DNA of 64,000 nt from Gordius sp. MW1 (GCA_964036665.1 OZ038528.1:3292501-3356500); one strand, 5' to 3'. Counted from the first letter of the stretch, positions 21,201 through 56,352 are shown. A program made the numbers and translations. The notes: generated by a model not told the origin, from the letters alone.

Positions 21201-24200
21201 GGCTGCCCCCCTCTTAATCCAAAAATTTATTCAGATTATAGCTAAAATTTCAAAAAGAGAATCATTTTGCCCCTCCCTAAATCCTTATTGCCCACATCTA
21301 ATTAGAATGCTGGCTACGCCAATGTAAGAATGAATGCATATTTTGTTATTTCTACGCAAATTCGTTATCTTTAAATATTTTTAGAAACTTAGTATTTAGT
21401 ATAATGGATTATAGAATTAAATAAGTTCAACAGTATCTTAAAGGACGTAAATTTCAAATATAAAAATAAAATTAAAAAAACTAAATTTGAGGAAAATAAA
21501 ATATTAGGGAAAATTAATTTATTATCTTTAAAAAGCATTTCAAGGGTCGAAAATGTATAAAACGACTTACACTGGTAGCTAATTTAGGTTAAACTATTTC
21601 CCTGTTTTACAAAAATCCAACTATAATTTTAGTTATTAATATTATTGTATTTTTGTATTATTGCTTATGCCTTAAATTCACATTAGCTATTATTTTAGAT
21701 TTAAACTGGGTAAAATAAACCCCCCCCCATCACATTTATAAAATAAAACTTAATTTATAGCAAAACTTTGAGATTTTACAAAATTTCACATTATCTCACT
21801 TGTAAAATTTGATTTTAGCATCCAAAATTAAAAAAACAATTAAAATATTAAAATTTATGTGTTAAAATTCCCTTACAAAACGTATGCTATGACACCCAGA
21901 CTCCACATATCGGTATTCAAGTCAATTTCTTCGTAATTAACAACTTCAGGGGCCATAAATTCCGGTGTACCAAACAAAACTTTTATTTTTTTGCCGGGGT
22001 TATAGCGTTGGGCAAGCCCGAAATCGATCAGTTTTATTTTATGAGCACTCCCAATGACACACATCACATTCTCTGGCTTAAGATCCAAATGGATAACACC
22101 CTGCTTGTGAATGTATTCTAGGGCCAAGCAAATTTGACGTATGTAATTTTGGCAATCTTTTTCCGTGAGTACGAAATCGTCGTCAACCACTTTATCGAAT
22201 AGCTCACCACCACCCACGCTATTGAAAAGAAATTTAACGTAAAATTATTGATTTTATAGAAAACGCATAAAACGTCTAATTGAAAATAAATGAGATTTTA
22301 TGTAAGAAGAAGAAGAAGTAAAAAATGAAATATTTAATAAATAAATGACAATAAACTCCCAGAGACAGAAAAAAATAAAATTGAGACGGCCGACTGGATG
22401 AAGTAGCCCAATCCCATTTTGGCTAAAAGCTTTGAGACTTAAAATATTTCAAAAATGAAGGCGGGGGGGTGTATGAGAAATTTAGAAAAATATATCCAAA
22501 TTTAAAATAAGTGGTAATTCTCTAATATAAATTTATTCATTAAAATTATTATTAGTATGAATTGTAAAATTTTTTTGATTTAATAATAAAAAAGAATTTT
22601 GAAAATAAAAGTTACAATTCTAGGACTAGAACAAATTCGTTGTTGGATTCGAAGGCACCAAAGCACTCTACGACATTGGGATGTTGCAATGATTTCAAGA
22701 TGTCAAATTCTTTTTCCGCATTTTCTTTTTCTTGAACGTTATATTGACTGAAAAATTTAGCTGCATACATTTTCTTAGTAGTCTTGTGGCTGCATAATTT
22801 GACTTCCCCAAACCTTCCCCTGCATAATGCGAGAGAATTAATTAAAAATATAGTATCAAAATTCTTTTATAAATTTTTAAATTTGAAATTTTTTCGGACA
22901 ATATGCATCTATGGGCAGATAGAGGATTAAAATTTAAAGGAAGGGGGAGTTTGGTGGTGATTTATGGAGTGGAAAATTAATGATTGCTTAATTTTTATTG
23001 TCCATAATGGCTCTAAACTGACTAGGCTCAGGTTTGTAGGTATATTTTAAAAAATTCGTTAAATTTATGTGCAAAAATCATTCATTGCTTATTATTCATT
23101 ATATACAATTTTGACAATAGTTGACATAACATTTAATTTAATTACGTAGTGTAAATGACAAAAATCTTGTTGCTTTCCTACAATGAAATTTTAATGCCTA
23201 CGTAATAGAGTTGTAAAAGCGGCTGGGGTCGACAAAACAAAAACAATTTTCTTAGTCGACCTCAGAGCATAGTCAAAATTTGATAAACAAACCAGAGCCG
23301 GCCGTTAGTCTAGTTAAATAAAAGGCAGAAATCCAGCTTTTTTACAACATTACGACGACGTAACTTTTATTTGGTATAAATCTTAGTAGTCATCTTAACA
23401 ATAATTTTTAACTCATAACGTATAAGAGGGAAAAATTTTATTGATTTGGTAATTTGATATATGGCAGAGAAATATATATATTTGGAAGAAGCAACAGAAT
23501 TTTGAGGTCTATATATATGATGGATGATGAGTGAAGCTTATCAATTTCATTTATAAAATACGGTTTAGCCTTAATTTTGTTTTTTAAAACTGTTTCAAAC
23601 TCAATAAGCAATTGCGCTTATCAATTCTCACAAGATCAATCTGCTTTAAAAACAAGTGAAAGTTTACAAATATAAATATAGTTGCATAAATTAGATTTCA
23701 AGAAAAAATTATTTAGCTCTGTCGATTAAATAAATTTTCATTTTATTTCGCCCTTAGTCAGTTTGAGTTAATTGTCGATCTTTTAACATCATTAATAAGT
23801 ATTATTTTATTAAAAGTGTGTCGTAAGTTTTTTTTTTAAATTTAGATTTACTTTTCCAAAACCTTTTAATACTTCTTATCTCCCAGCTAATTATTTTTAT
23901 TAGAACCATATTCCTCAAGAAAAAATGCTAGGAATTTCAAGAATACTGTCTAAATTAAAAAAATTGGGCAGTTATTAAAGTTGATGTTTACGGATTTTGG
24001 GTAAAATCTGCAAATGCCCTATGAACAAGCTAAATCTCTTTGTGGTAAATTGTGAAAATGAGTCAATAAGCTAAGCCACTGCAGCTAGAAAATGTATGGG
24101 AGAAAAACAGCAATTCAGTTTCGAAAGAGAAATACTATCAATACTTTGTGATTATTAACAGATACTAAATTTTGTTTGCCAAACAGGAATGACAAAATTC

Positions 24201-25584
24201 TGGCGATGATCGATTCTTCCTCGATAATGAATTTAGATAAAATCTTTGGCAAGAGGAATAAATAATTTTTAACGCCCAAAATCTAATTATAAACGTATGG
24301 AAATTTTTGATAAATCTAAGATAGAAAGGGGATTATTTCATTATTGCACGCACATAAATTATACTAAGTTTGATCAAAATACATTGAGGCGTTAGTATGA
24401 TAAAAAATGTTCCCTAAACTCTCAGCTAAATGAGTTATTTCTATAAATATAATGCTTTTTAAAAGTTTGAAGTAATTTTATTAACCTCTTTGCTCATGGG
24501 CGTAGCCAGGTTTTGAATTAGGGGAGGGGGCAGATTATTTTTAACAAAATTTTTTTGCTTGACTATTCCAAAAATTTTCCTGAGAGCAAAAAAAAAAGCA
24601 ACTCCCCTAATTAGGCACTGGGGGCAGCCGGACCCCCCCCCCCCCCCCCTTGAACATAATTTTTTTTAATTTTTAAGGGTTTTTATATTAAAAATTTTTT
24701 TTTTAATTGGGGGGGGGGGCTGCCCCCCCTGGCTACGCCCATGTCTTTGCTTGTTATTTTGTGTAATCTTTTAAATTTTTGTGAGCAAATATGGTTACAA
24801 TGCAATTTCCACAAAATACAATGTTGTTTTTTGATAAATAATTTATATCACCAAAAGCCACATGCAAAAGTTATAGTGGTAAATCATGGAAAAAGATGAG
24901 AATTTCTTGGAAATTTATCATGATCGAAATGTTGATTAATTTCTCATTAAATCTACCCCGAAATAACCCTGAGGCAAATAACCCAACGGGTGCTTCCGAT
25001 ATACAAAACTATAACCATACATAAGCATTAAATACTAAATTTTAAATTATTTTGTAAAATCTATAAATTAAATAAAATTAGATTGTTTATAAAAAAAATC
25101 ATATTATTTAACGCTGTGCAATCGTAAAAGAATGAGTTATATTATAAATGACGAGTTCCTCTTTGGAATATATGATTTGAGTAATCCAAACATTTACAAT
25201 AGTAACAACGTACAATCCTAATTTAAGGATAAAAAAGCGATGTATCTAAAACCCCATTAATGCTGTTTATAATTATAAATTTCTATTTTACAAGTATATA
25301 TCAAGGCGCCTTTAAAAGGAATGAATGGCTCTTTCTTGAGTTAGATTTTTTTTAATGTTATTGAATTTCTATTTATGTTTATCGAAGTTTAATGAAAGTA
25401 AGAAAAATTAATCATAACAATTTTTTATAACATAAATCAAGGTTTATGTGTTGATATGGTAAAGATAAATGCAATAAAAATTGGTTAACAAAAAGTTAGG
25501 AAGAAATACATACTTGCCAAGTTCTTGTTTTTGGTCAAAGGAGGTAAAAAATTCGTCAATTGGCCGAATACTCACGTTAAACAT
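18250..25584 (-). CDS. MYLK: Myosin-light-chain-kinase-type Ser/Thr kinase
   Basis: This Ca2+/calmodulin-regulated kinase would phosphorylate myosin regulatory light chain or a related substrate. Exons in transcript order are 25584-25514, 22819-22616, 22218-21877, 20835-20683, 20217-20094, 19618-19298 and 18618-18250, about 527 residues with all phases matching. The N-lobe has ELGKGRFGEV and Lys in MYAAKFF. The catalytic loop is HLDLKPEN, the His-Leu-Asp form typical of MLCK/titin kinases. DFG is present (KLIDFGLAQR), as are GTPEFMAPEV, DMWSLGVIAY and ALKHPW. A basic segment follows with RHQKYLIHHRWQQ then AIGAIKTINLLS, the expected autoinhibitory/calmodulin-binding position. The remaining roughly 210 residues are Pro/Ser/Thr/Lys-rich, without the C-terminal Ig domain of smooth-muscle MLCK. 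A short upstream exon may exist at 26025-25968, so the true start is unsettled. Confidence 0.88.
18726..18904. mobile_element. MITE family E, diverged, in an MLCK-like intron
   Basis: It starts TAGTGTTGTAAAAAGACC and ends in TTTTAAAACAATAG, with internal GGTCGACC-like motifs in inverted arrangement. Confidence 0.6.
18990..19237. mobile_element. MITE family H with CCCTAA repeats, in an MLCK-like intron
   Basis: Arms contain AGTAGCAGAAAAAT and TTTTTTGCTACTTTGACCGG in inverted orientation. The inside has CCCTAACTCTAACCCTAACC and further telomere-like units. It is the reverse orientation of the copy at 1634-1892. Confidence 0.55.
21167..21324 (-). mobile_element. hAT-MITE family A, complete, in an MLCK-like intron
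   Basis: It runs from CATGGGCACGCCAAGG to GGCTACGCCAATG. Perfect 8-bp flanking duplications TAAGAATG lie at 21159-21166 and 21325-21332. Confidence 0.85.
23207..23352. mobile_element. MITE family E in an MLCK-like intron
   Basis: It runs from TAGAGTTGTAAAAGCGGC to TTTTTTACAACATTA, with GTCGAC motifs and an inverted-repeat structure. Confidence 0.6.
24495..24743 (+). mobile_element. hAT-MITE family B, long form, in an MLCK-like intron
   Basis: It runs from CATGGGCGTAGCCAGG to GGCTACGCCCATG. Perfect 8-bp flanks TCTTTGCT lie at 24487-24494 and 24744-24751. Internal C and G runs make it about 100 bp longer than other copies. Confidence 0.85.
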
Positions 25585-25967
25585 CTACAAAAATACTAAC
25601 ATTTAAAACAAAAAAATGATAAAAATTTAAGAATTGATAAAAGTTTTTCAATAAGTAATCTTAATCTTATGCCCGAGGGTAGAATTTATATATACAAATT
25701 AGCTTTTGTACCACTTGTAGCAATGAACATTTTAAATTTTTCATAATTAGAATATATAAGACTAAACTTAGTTTGACCATTTTGAGGTAAAGGACTTAAA
25801 ATTAGATGTTAATTTAAATGAAATAGCTAAATTAAAATAAAAGTGCTACAGAAATATTGATTTTTGAGTCATTAAATCAAACTAAATCGCATTTGATATT
25901 AAAAAGCTTTAAATAATTCACGTTTTATTTCATATAATAAATAAAACAATTTTTTACCAACAAATAC

Positions 25968-26025
25968 CTTTTCTTCCACTAAAGCTTGAATATTTTTTCG
26001 TTTGTTTATTTTAAAGGAATATAAT
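25968..26025 (-). CDS. Possible upstream exon of the MLCK-like gene
   Basis: A TTCTTGCAG acceptor is followed by 19 complete codons (LYSFKINKRKNIQALVEEK) and an AAG|GTATTTG donor in phase 0. That is the phase of the following exon at 25584. It is short, so this is a weak call. Confidence 0.3.
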
Positions 26026-26379
26026 CTGCAAGAATTTTCCGCATATTAATGCTTCTTTAAACCCCAGTTAAAGAGCATTTTCAAGCATTTTAGCAAAATT
26101 TCAAGAAGTTAATTTGTGATGTGAGATGCAGTAAAAAGAAGTCGATAAAAGTATAAGTCAATATGAGGACATTTTGGTCAATAAGTCCAAACCAATAAAT
26201 AGTTGGGGAATTTAGATGATTATATTTGGCAAATAAACGACCGACTTAGATCTACAGCATATATAGAAGGGGTGGGTGTTGTTTGTAATAATACGAAATC
26301 AAAAATATTCTTATACTACCCTCCCCCCTTCTCTGTTTGTATTATTTATGATTATTGAGAGTCAATATTTTTCCAATAT

Positions 26380-26935
26380 TATTATTATAGGGAATTGAGG
26401 ACTAGGGGTAATATCTGTCCAAAAAACTCTTTGAACTCCCTCTTTCCTCTCCTCCTCTCTTTCACTATAAAGCTGATGATAAATAAATATTTTTCGATTA
26501 TTTTTTAGCAAAAACAAAATACATTAGTAAATCACATTAGTCAATTGAAACATAATTCTAATATTATTTCAATAAAAATATGGTACCTAAATGTTAAAAA
26601 AATCAACGAAATCCAACCCCTGAATATCTTTCACTCTTTTCTCTACTCCTCCCTTTGACTATAAACCCGATGAAAAATAAATATTTTTTTGATTAACTCT
26701 CAATTATATTAAAGGAATTGTGAACTAGGGGTATTATCTGTCCAAAAAATTCATTAAACTCCCTGTTCTCTTTGCTCCACTTTTTCACCACAAAGCGGAT
26801 GAAAAATAAATATTTTTAACAAAACTTATTAATAAACCATATAATATGTCAATTTATGATTCTAATATTTTTCTAAATAAAAACTTAGGTTCCAAATGTT
26901 AGAATAATCAACAAAATCCACCCCCCCCCCCTGAA
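26380..26935. repeat. Diverged tandem repeat
   Basis: Modules containing ACTAGGGGTAATATCTGTCC, a CT-rich stretch and GATGAAAAATAAATATTTTT recur around 26400, 26640 and 26720. They form a degenerate direct repeat of about 150-300 bp. Confidence 0.5.
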
Positions 26936-26999
26936 AATCTACTGTACCCTAATCCATCAAGCTAGCTAAAGGAGGATAGTGTATGCGAATTGTCGAAAA

Positions 27000-27143
27000 T
27001 TAATCAATTCTCGACGACATATGTCCCGTGGAACATTGGGTATTTACCCCAAATTCCAATCTCTGTGACAAAAAATTGCTTAAAGCGCCAGAAGAAAATA
27101 TATACAAGATCAAGGTCATAAAAATGATTAATATTCTACTCAT
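27000..27143 (-). CDS. Possible small secreted peptide or first exon
   Basis: A 47-codon frame opens with a typical signal peptide (MSRILIIFMTLILYIFSSG, then Ala-Leu-Ser) and continues SNFLSQRLEFG. Read through, it ends HMSSRID-stop. GTAAATACC after the EFG codons could instead be a splice donor, making this a first exon. No family is recognised. A longer frame on the opposite strand competes with it. Confidence 0.25.
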   Translation of the reverse strand: MSRILIIFMTLILYIFSSGALSNFLSQRLEFGVNTQCSTGHMSSRID

Positions 27144-27959
27144 GATTAAATCGCTTCAGCTATCGATTTACTTAAGCTGGGGAGCGCTAAATTGTAAAGT
27201 ACTGTTTGAAAATAAGCTGATGGATGGCCCTTTAGCTGTGAACATTTTATTATTATGCAAGTTAAAATTATCCATGTTACAGCTATTTTCATAATATTTT
27301 TAGATGCGATTTTATTTTAAGTCTTTAACTCAATTTTTAATAATTTGAGCGTTTTGTTGACTGTTTTAAACAGTATAATCGCGTGTTAACGTTATTTCGA
27401 GCAGAAAGGGGGGGGGACAGAGTAGGATTTATTTGTAATTAAATTGCCGCACTTAATGTTATAACAAATTTAAAATTTTTGCTCATAATGTCAAAATTCT
27501 ATGAAATCCGTTTAAGATTATTTTTTTAATGCCCTGAAAGTGATAATATTATAGAGCAAAAAGAGAATGGTAATATTATCCAGAATAAAACTTTTTAGTA
27601 AAATTAAGTAGTGGTATTATAAACTAAAATCTTGATTGTAAATTGATAACAACTCAATAACTTTAAAATATAATTAAAACTTAGGTTTGGTTCTAATAAT
27701 ATAACTAATTTTCTTGTTACCTTGCTTATTTTGAATTTTATCCTATTGGACGTAAATATGCTGATTTTAATGTTGTTGAATTGAGGAAAATATAGGATTT
27801 GCTTTAAGGTGATTGAAGCCTATATTTATATTTAAAAAAAAACAGATAAATTTTGCCATTTTTTAAAATAAGAAAATTTAATTATTATTAATATGAGCAA
27901 TGCATAACATATATTAGATACCTGTATTTTTTATATCATCTTTATTGCCCCGTCCCATC

Positions 27960-28260
27960 GATTACCTTAAACCCGAACCCAATAAATACAAAAAAGGGTT
28001 CGGGTTCGGGTTTTTAATTCAAAAATATATTGTGAATTGAATATCTCAGTTTTCTCTACCATGACAATGTAACGAGAACCATACGATTGTAATTTCAATA
28101 TTTTTATGTTTCCGGCATTTTTCATTCATTAATCGATACTAATTATCTCAAGAATTATTTGTAAGTATTATATATATAATTGATATAATACAATTACTTG
28201 AACCCGAACCCAATTCCTTAAACCGAACACGAACCCAATTCCTTAAACCATGTATGGTTA
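27960..28260. mobile_element. Family D-like remnant with CCCGAACCC repeats
   Basis: AAACCCGAACCCAATAAAT faces GGGTTCGGGTTCGGG, and further ACCCGAACCCAATTCC units lie 200 bp on. TAGAGCCCTGCA ends are not visible. Confidence 0.35.
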
Positions 28261-28269
28261 AAGATTATC

Positions 28270-29060
28270 TAAAGGACTGTGGGCACTAGGTTCAAATCAT
28301 AAAATGCCTTTAAAACGTAAAACGGAGCCCTATAAATTTTCATCTGAAATATTAAATCCTTTATTCATATTAAATAAATCATCATTTCTTTGGTAAAGCG
28401 GCACTACTACGACCGCGCTGGATCAACACTTAGTATAATATACACGAAAAAATGATATAATATTTTCGCAAAATAATAAAGACGGTAGTTGCTGTGTACA
28501 CGAATAAAATAATATATTTAACAACAGGGGGTAGGGGGGGGGCAAAAGGGGGGCACGTTGAACGAATTCCAACATTGAAAGGCTTCTTGCAATGCATTGG
28601 ATCGACGATGAGACACAATTAAAGCGTATATTTAAATAATAATATAATATATAAATTTTTATGGGTATAAAAGTAGCACGCGCGGGGGGGGGGAGTGAGT
28701 TTAGCTTTACGATATACAGATAGTTTCGGCGGACAGGCATTTTATGTTACAATACGATGGAGGTAAAAAAGTAGAAATTTCATAGCACACACACACACTA
28801 TACATATCTTGCCTTGTGAATTTCGTAGAAATTTTCCAATTTCAAATCCATTTAAAGGCTGGTGTTGGCTGGCTCGATGCAATTATGAGAGATTTGGTAT
28901 GGCCACCCTGATTTTGCTTTACCCAAAAGCGTGCCAAAGATAGGCTGCTTAATAATGGAATGGACCTCTCTGCTATAAAAAGCTGGGGGCAAAACGGAAA
29001 ACAATACGGTTTAGAGGGAATCAAGTGTTTTTACGATGGTGAGCTCTTTGGGGAATTTTG
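28270..29060. other. Downstream region of CaMKII, probable 3' UTR in part
   Basis: The first 200-300 bases after the CaMKII stop (toward 28750) are less AT-rich than typical intergenic DNA here. The remaining frames are overlapping and of low information. No second gene is recognised. Confidence 0.35.
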
Positions 29061-51151
<22,091 letters not shown>

Positions 51152-51249
51152 CTTCATTTAAATATAAAAAATAATAGTTTTCACATTAAAATTTCTAAAA
51201 AAAATTTAAAATGAGAGAAAATAAAAATTTAGCTCATATAATAAGTATT

Positions 51250-52460
51250 AATATATTAATTGCTATGCAATTTATGGGCTCGTTTTTTGTTGTCCATCCG
51301 TCCGTCCGTCCGTCCGTTACCCTCCTATCTATTTGCATTGGGTATATTAGGTTATCGATTTTTTAAATTAATGCATGAGAAAGAGGTGCCCCACCCCTCA
51401 TCTCTATCTCCCTCGGTGTGTTATATATAAGATTTGTTAAATTATCTATTATATAATAAACATAGATAAAAGTTGTTTACTTTTATTGTTTACTTTTAAT
51501 GCTATGCAATTTAACTAGTTATATAATAAACATAAATAAAAGTTGTTTACTTTTTAATTGCTATGCAATTTAACTAGTTTTGGGGTTAGAATCCCGGAGT
51601 TTTTTTGACTCTTATGATTGTTCTTGTTACTATCATTGGTAATAAGAATTTTTGGCCGTCCGCTGGCTGCTGACCAATGAAAAAAATGACCATTGGCCAA
51701 AATGTGAATCGAAATTATTTTTTTCGTTTTTTTTGACTATTATGATTGTTCCTGTTTCTACCATTGCTATTATGACTTTTTGGCCGACCGCTGGCTGCTG
51801 ACCAATGTTATATAATAAACATAAATAAAAGTTGTTTACTTTTAATTGCTATGCAAAACTAGTTTTTGGGTTAGAATCCCTGAGTTTTTTTTGACTCTTA
51901 TGATTGTTCTTGTTACTATCATTGATAATAAGACTTTTTGGCCGTCCGTTGGCTGCTGACCAATGAAAAAAATGACCATTGGCCAAAATGTGAATCGAAA
52001 TTATTTTTTTCGTTTTTTTTTGACTATTATGATTGTTCCTGTTCCTACCATTGCTATTATGACTTTTTGGCCGTCCGCTGGCTGCTGACCAATGGAATAA
52101 AATGACCATTGGCCAAAATGTGATTCGAAAACTTTTTTTTCGTTTTTTTTTGACTATTATGAATTTATATCCACTTTTACCGTGTCCTGGCTGCTGACCA
52201 ATGGAAAAAAATGACCATTGGCCAAAATGTGATTCGAAATTTTTTGTTTTTGTTTTTTTTACTCTTATGAATTTATATCCACTTTTACCGTGTGCTGGCT
52301 GCTGACCAATGGAAAAAAATGACCATTGACCAAAGTGAGCATCAAAATTTTTTTTTCCGTTTTTTTGGCTATCATTGACTTATAGAGTATCTGTTGGTAC
52401 TGACCAATAAAGAAAAAGTGACCATTGGCCAAATTTTTGATTTTTTTAATTAAAAATTGT
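51250..52460. repeat. Satellite-like array (family F) with higher-order repeat
   Basis: GCTGGCTGCTGACCAATG (or close variants) recurs near 51664, 51791, 51948, 52078, 52186 and 52302, spaced about 110-160 bp. Each unit also carries ACCATTGGCCAAAATGTGA and a T-rich stretch. A larger unit starting TATATAATAAACATAAATAA repeats near 51440, 51519 and 51808. A TCCG microsatellite lies at 51296-51317. It is the inverse of the modules at 6.9-8.5 kb. Confidence 0.7.
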
Positions 52461-54425
52461 TCAAATTCAACAAAAAATTTCTCCCAACAATTCTGCAAAT
52501 TTTTAACATTGTGTTGTTTTATAATATAATGTTTGTTAGACCCATAATCACTAAAGGCCATAAAAACTAATGTAATACGCAACTAGATGCAAACACTAAA
52601 TCTAACCCTAACCCTTGCCTATATTACATTTTGCCTATATTACATTTTGCCTATAATGGAAAATTTGTATAAATAATTAATTAATCATTAGGCATTTAAT
52701 ACCCCCCTATAGGCATTCTCGCCCCTTCCCACCTTTCTCGCCCATAAATTGCATAGATACATTTATACGAAGTACAGATGAGTCGTCCCCCCTTCCCTTC
52801 CCCTCTTCCCTTCCCTTCTCCCCCTTCCCACGAGGGCCGAAGGCCCGAGTTAATTTATAATTTTCGATAATATAAAGTAGGTTGCACCTAAATAAGTTAT
52901 GGCGAGAAAATTCATATAAGTGTAAAATTTTGAATCTCAAATTTTTTTATTTTATAAGGTTACACAAAATACAATTGTCCAAAGAGACATAATCAAGCTG
53001 AACTTAATTTACTGAAAGTAAACTTTTATGTAAAATTACTATTGTAAATTTAAAAATAAAAGTTTGAAAACACTTTAACTAATTCTGGAAGATATCAAAA
53101 TCATTCATCTCTATGTCTAATCTCTCAAGGGTCGGGCCAATTTTGGCGGCCATTTTGAATTGTACTCGATCCGACGCGTTTAGAGTGGTGTAAAAAGACA
53201 ATAAAAATTAATGTCACTAATGTCGAGGGGTAGCACTGTGGAGGTGGTGGGAGGTTAATGTATGCAAATTCAGGCCCAGCCCGGGGAAGATATCTTCTTA
53301 ACCTAAATCCCATGTGCTGCTAGCTGACAACACTCAATAAAACATACCTGCGTTGCATTGGTTTCCTATAATTTTATAGTGGCCACTGGTGGGCTTATAA
53401 TTTTTTGGTCGGTACCAAAAAATATTGGTCTGGTTTAGTTTTAATAGAGTGGGGGTCAAAGGAGCTCATCAGGAAAAAAGGAGCACACTTTGTTTATTGA
53501 AAATAAATCAAGGCAAAACTATCAAACCTAATTCTAAGAAGAATTTGCACAAAGAAGGGTGTATTAATTTTAAAATAACCCTAACCCAAATCAAGAAATC
53601 AGTCCCTCATTTTTTTAAAAATCATATCATCTCATAAAATGTCAATATACATCATGCAATTATATCACATGTATATAAACAAAATGATACAATAAAATCT
53701 TTTCATACATGATTGACTTTTATTATAAGTAAGAAAAAACATCAGGATAAATAAAATATGTAATTTTATAAAAATCCATAGTTGGTATTTAAAAAATATA
53801 AGTGCTAAATTATACAATAAAATCTTTCCATACATAAATGACTTTTATTATAAGTATAACATCAGGATAAGGTATTTGCTAAAACAATATGTTAAATTCT
53901 GATATAAATGATGAGAAATGTTCCAATACAATCTTTATATATTCATATATTTACTTTGATTTCACTAGGACATGTTAATATAAAATATTTTGTGCTAAGA
54001 CAATATGTTAAATTCTGATAAATAATATGAGATAAGTTCCAATAAATTCTCTAAAAATTTATGTGTATATATATTACTTGTTACAAATTCACCCTATCAA
54101 AAAACCCTGAGCAAATCTGAGCAATCATGACGAGTTTCGCTCCTATTTCTGTGCTCCTTTGACCGGTTCCCGTTTTAATATGCTAAAAAATTAATTTTTT
54201 ATGGGGGATGCGGGTTTTAAAATTTGGCTTTAAACCAGACTCCCCCATGAATTGTTCGGGTTTGAGGGGCTGAAAAAGAAACGAAGTTAAGTTCGGTTGC
54301 AAAAACCATATTTATCTATTCAAAATTTTAAACTCGACTATTTTAAAGTTAAAAATTTGGGATCCAATTTATATTAGGACTGAAACTGATTACTCGATTA
54401 TATTTTAGCCCACGACAGTGCAAAG
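52461..54425. other. Intergenic/repeat DNA, no gene recognised
   Basis: Contains a CT-rich tract at 52785-52830 and pairs of diverged direct repeats at 53690-54070 (AATAAAATCTTTYCATACAT, CTAAGACAATATGTTAAATT). Part of family H occurs at 54095-54170 (TGTGCTCCTTTGACCGG). Frames here are short and low-information. Confidence 0.4.
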
Positions 54426-54455
54426 TAGTGTTGTACAGCCGGTTTTGCAACACTA
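54426..54455. mobile_element. Minimal MITE family E (30 bp)
   Basis: TAGTGTTGTACAGCC is joined directly to GGTTTTGCAACACTA: two termini and nothing else. Flanks share TGCAAA. Confidence 0.6.
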
Positions 54456-55580
54456 TTGCAAATCATTGAGAAATTGCAGTAATCAAAACATACGAACTTA
54501 GCGGTTAACTTCTATAGGGCAGCTTAACACGCTAGTGTGCCTGGGGTCAAATCGACCCCAAACCCATTAAAACTAGTTAGTCTAATATACGGCAGGCCGA
54601 TATAAGAAAAAAATCATAAAAATTCCCAGGCCTCGAGATGGTAAATAAAAAACCATTTCTTCGAGGGTCGTGTTAAAGTCATACACAATTTATTTATTTA
54701 ATTGCAGCGCGTGCCTCATAAAAAACTCTTTTTTGCACAAATAACATCTACTAAAACATCTCTTATTACTTTTCTATGTAGCGTAGCGTAGCAATCAACC
54801 AACCTTAATTTCAATCACCACAACAATTAAAACTAAAAATAAATTAATTGCTACGCACTTTATGGGCTAGTTTTTGGTTGTCCGTCCTGCCTAACTTCTA
54901 ATTTTTCAATAATTGCCGTGCAAACTTATACGAGTTTTTAAGGGCTGTGGACGTAGGTAGGTAGGCTTCTGTAAAAAACTTTTATTTTGCTTCTTTCCCA
55001 AATAGAATAGCTAATGACCGCTACCTCGCCCGAGCCCAGAGACCATTATTTTAAAATATTTTCCTCCAACCTTCTTAATTATTCTGTCAGATCCTTCCCT
55101 TGAGGGTCGAATGCGTCCTGACGGTTTCTCACTGGTCCCACGGAAAAATGGTTTACTTTTAGAATGGTTTAATTTTAAAACGGGACTTCGCATGTATCGA
55201 CTAGTTCCCCCCGGCAATCTTAATCATGACCCCATGGCCCTAGCCTAAGATCGCGAGCTCAAAAAATACGAGGTCATCCTAATACTTTACCCCTGTTCTG
55301 GATCCTTTAGAAAAATGGGGTTGGCTTTATTCAAGGAAATAGGCAGGCGACTTCCCCCCCCCCTCCCTCTAAATATCCCTTACATTTTTATTGGAACAAA
55401 TAGCAATTTTAATCGCAAAATTTAATTTTAAATCATTTTTTACGGATTCCTGGCCTATTTCTAAAGAGTAAGATGAAGAAGTTACTCATACAACGCTATC
55501 TTTTATATTTTCATCTTATAATTGTAGTATTTTAACACTAATAGTATTATGATCAGATACACACACATCAATAAACTAAC

Positions 55581-55739
55581 TTGGGCGTAGCCAACATTAA
55601 AATTAGAGACGGGGGGGGGGGGGGGCCAAAATGATCATTTTTGAAAATCTTAGCCAAATTTTATGAATTTTCACCAAATTTTTGGATTTAAAAAAGGGCA
55701 GCCGCCCCTCCCTGCCCCCCCCCCCTGGCCACCCCCATG
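55581..55739 (+). mobile_element. hAT-MITE family A
   Basis: GGGCGTAGCCAACATT at the left and CCTGGCCACCCCCATG at the right, with a G run of 15 or more and the family interior. Confidence 0.6.
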
Positions 55740-56224
55740 CAATCTATAATTTGAAGAAAAAAACAGCACCACATTTATATGGAAAAATGGTGATGACAAA
55801 GGGAAGACAAAGAGAGAGCTAGCTAGCTGAGAAAACAATAATTTTCTCGTTCTCCCCTGGGGCTATCCTTTCTAAGTCATGGGGATGGGGGTAGGTGAGC
55901 TAGAGAGATGAGATTATATATAAAATTTTACGAGCCTAGCTAGGAGTATGCGAGTAGTTTTATTGATTATTTCCCCATCTTTCGCATTTACACTCTAAGT
56001 GTTGTTGTTGTAGCGAGCTAGACTCCTCCTAGTTAAGCACATGATGCAGGACGTGCAAAGGTGAGGGGGGGGGGGCATAGGCCCATTTGGCCCCCCCCCC
56101 CCTACAGCAAACAAATTTAAAGTTTAGCCTTTTATTTTCAACATATTTTGCACAAAAGCAATTAAAAACTTTTGTAGGGATTTCTACTCAATGCTCATCA
56201 ACGGTCGACTTTGGTATCTTTTAC

Positions 56225-56352
56225 ATATTTTTGACCAAGCATAGAGGAGGTCGTCTAATAAAAACAGTCTAAAAACCCTTTGGTTTGCTTGGGTTATGTA
56301 GATTAAAACCATCCAAAGGACGACCAAACAAAACCGAGCCGTTTTTACAACC
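56225..56352. mobile_element. MITE family E fragment
   Basis: GACCAAACAAAACCGAGCCG then TTTTTACAACCCT at the right. The left end is diverged. Confidence 0.45.

Noticed and set aside
27028..27294. Plus-strand 88-codon frame
   Set aside because: No domain, no splice context and biased composition. The opposite-strand signal-peptide frame is at least as plausible, and neither is certain.
51640..52440. CRISPR-like array
   Set aside because: Repeats are long, diverged and unequal in spacing, with no short identical repeats or unique spacers. It is a eukaryotic satellite-like array.
55011..55217. 68-codon minus-strand Arg/Ser/Gly-rich frame
   Set aside because: It suggests a decayed coding region by composition, but no motif or splice site supports a gene.
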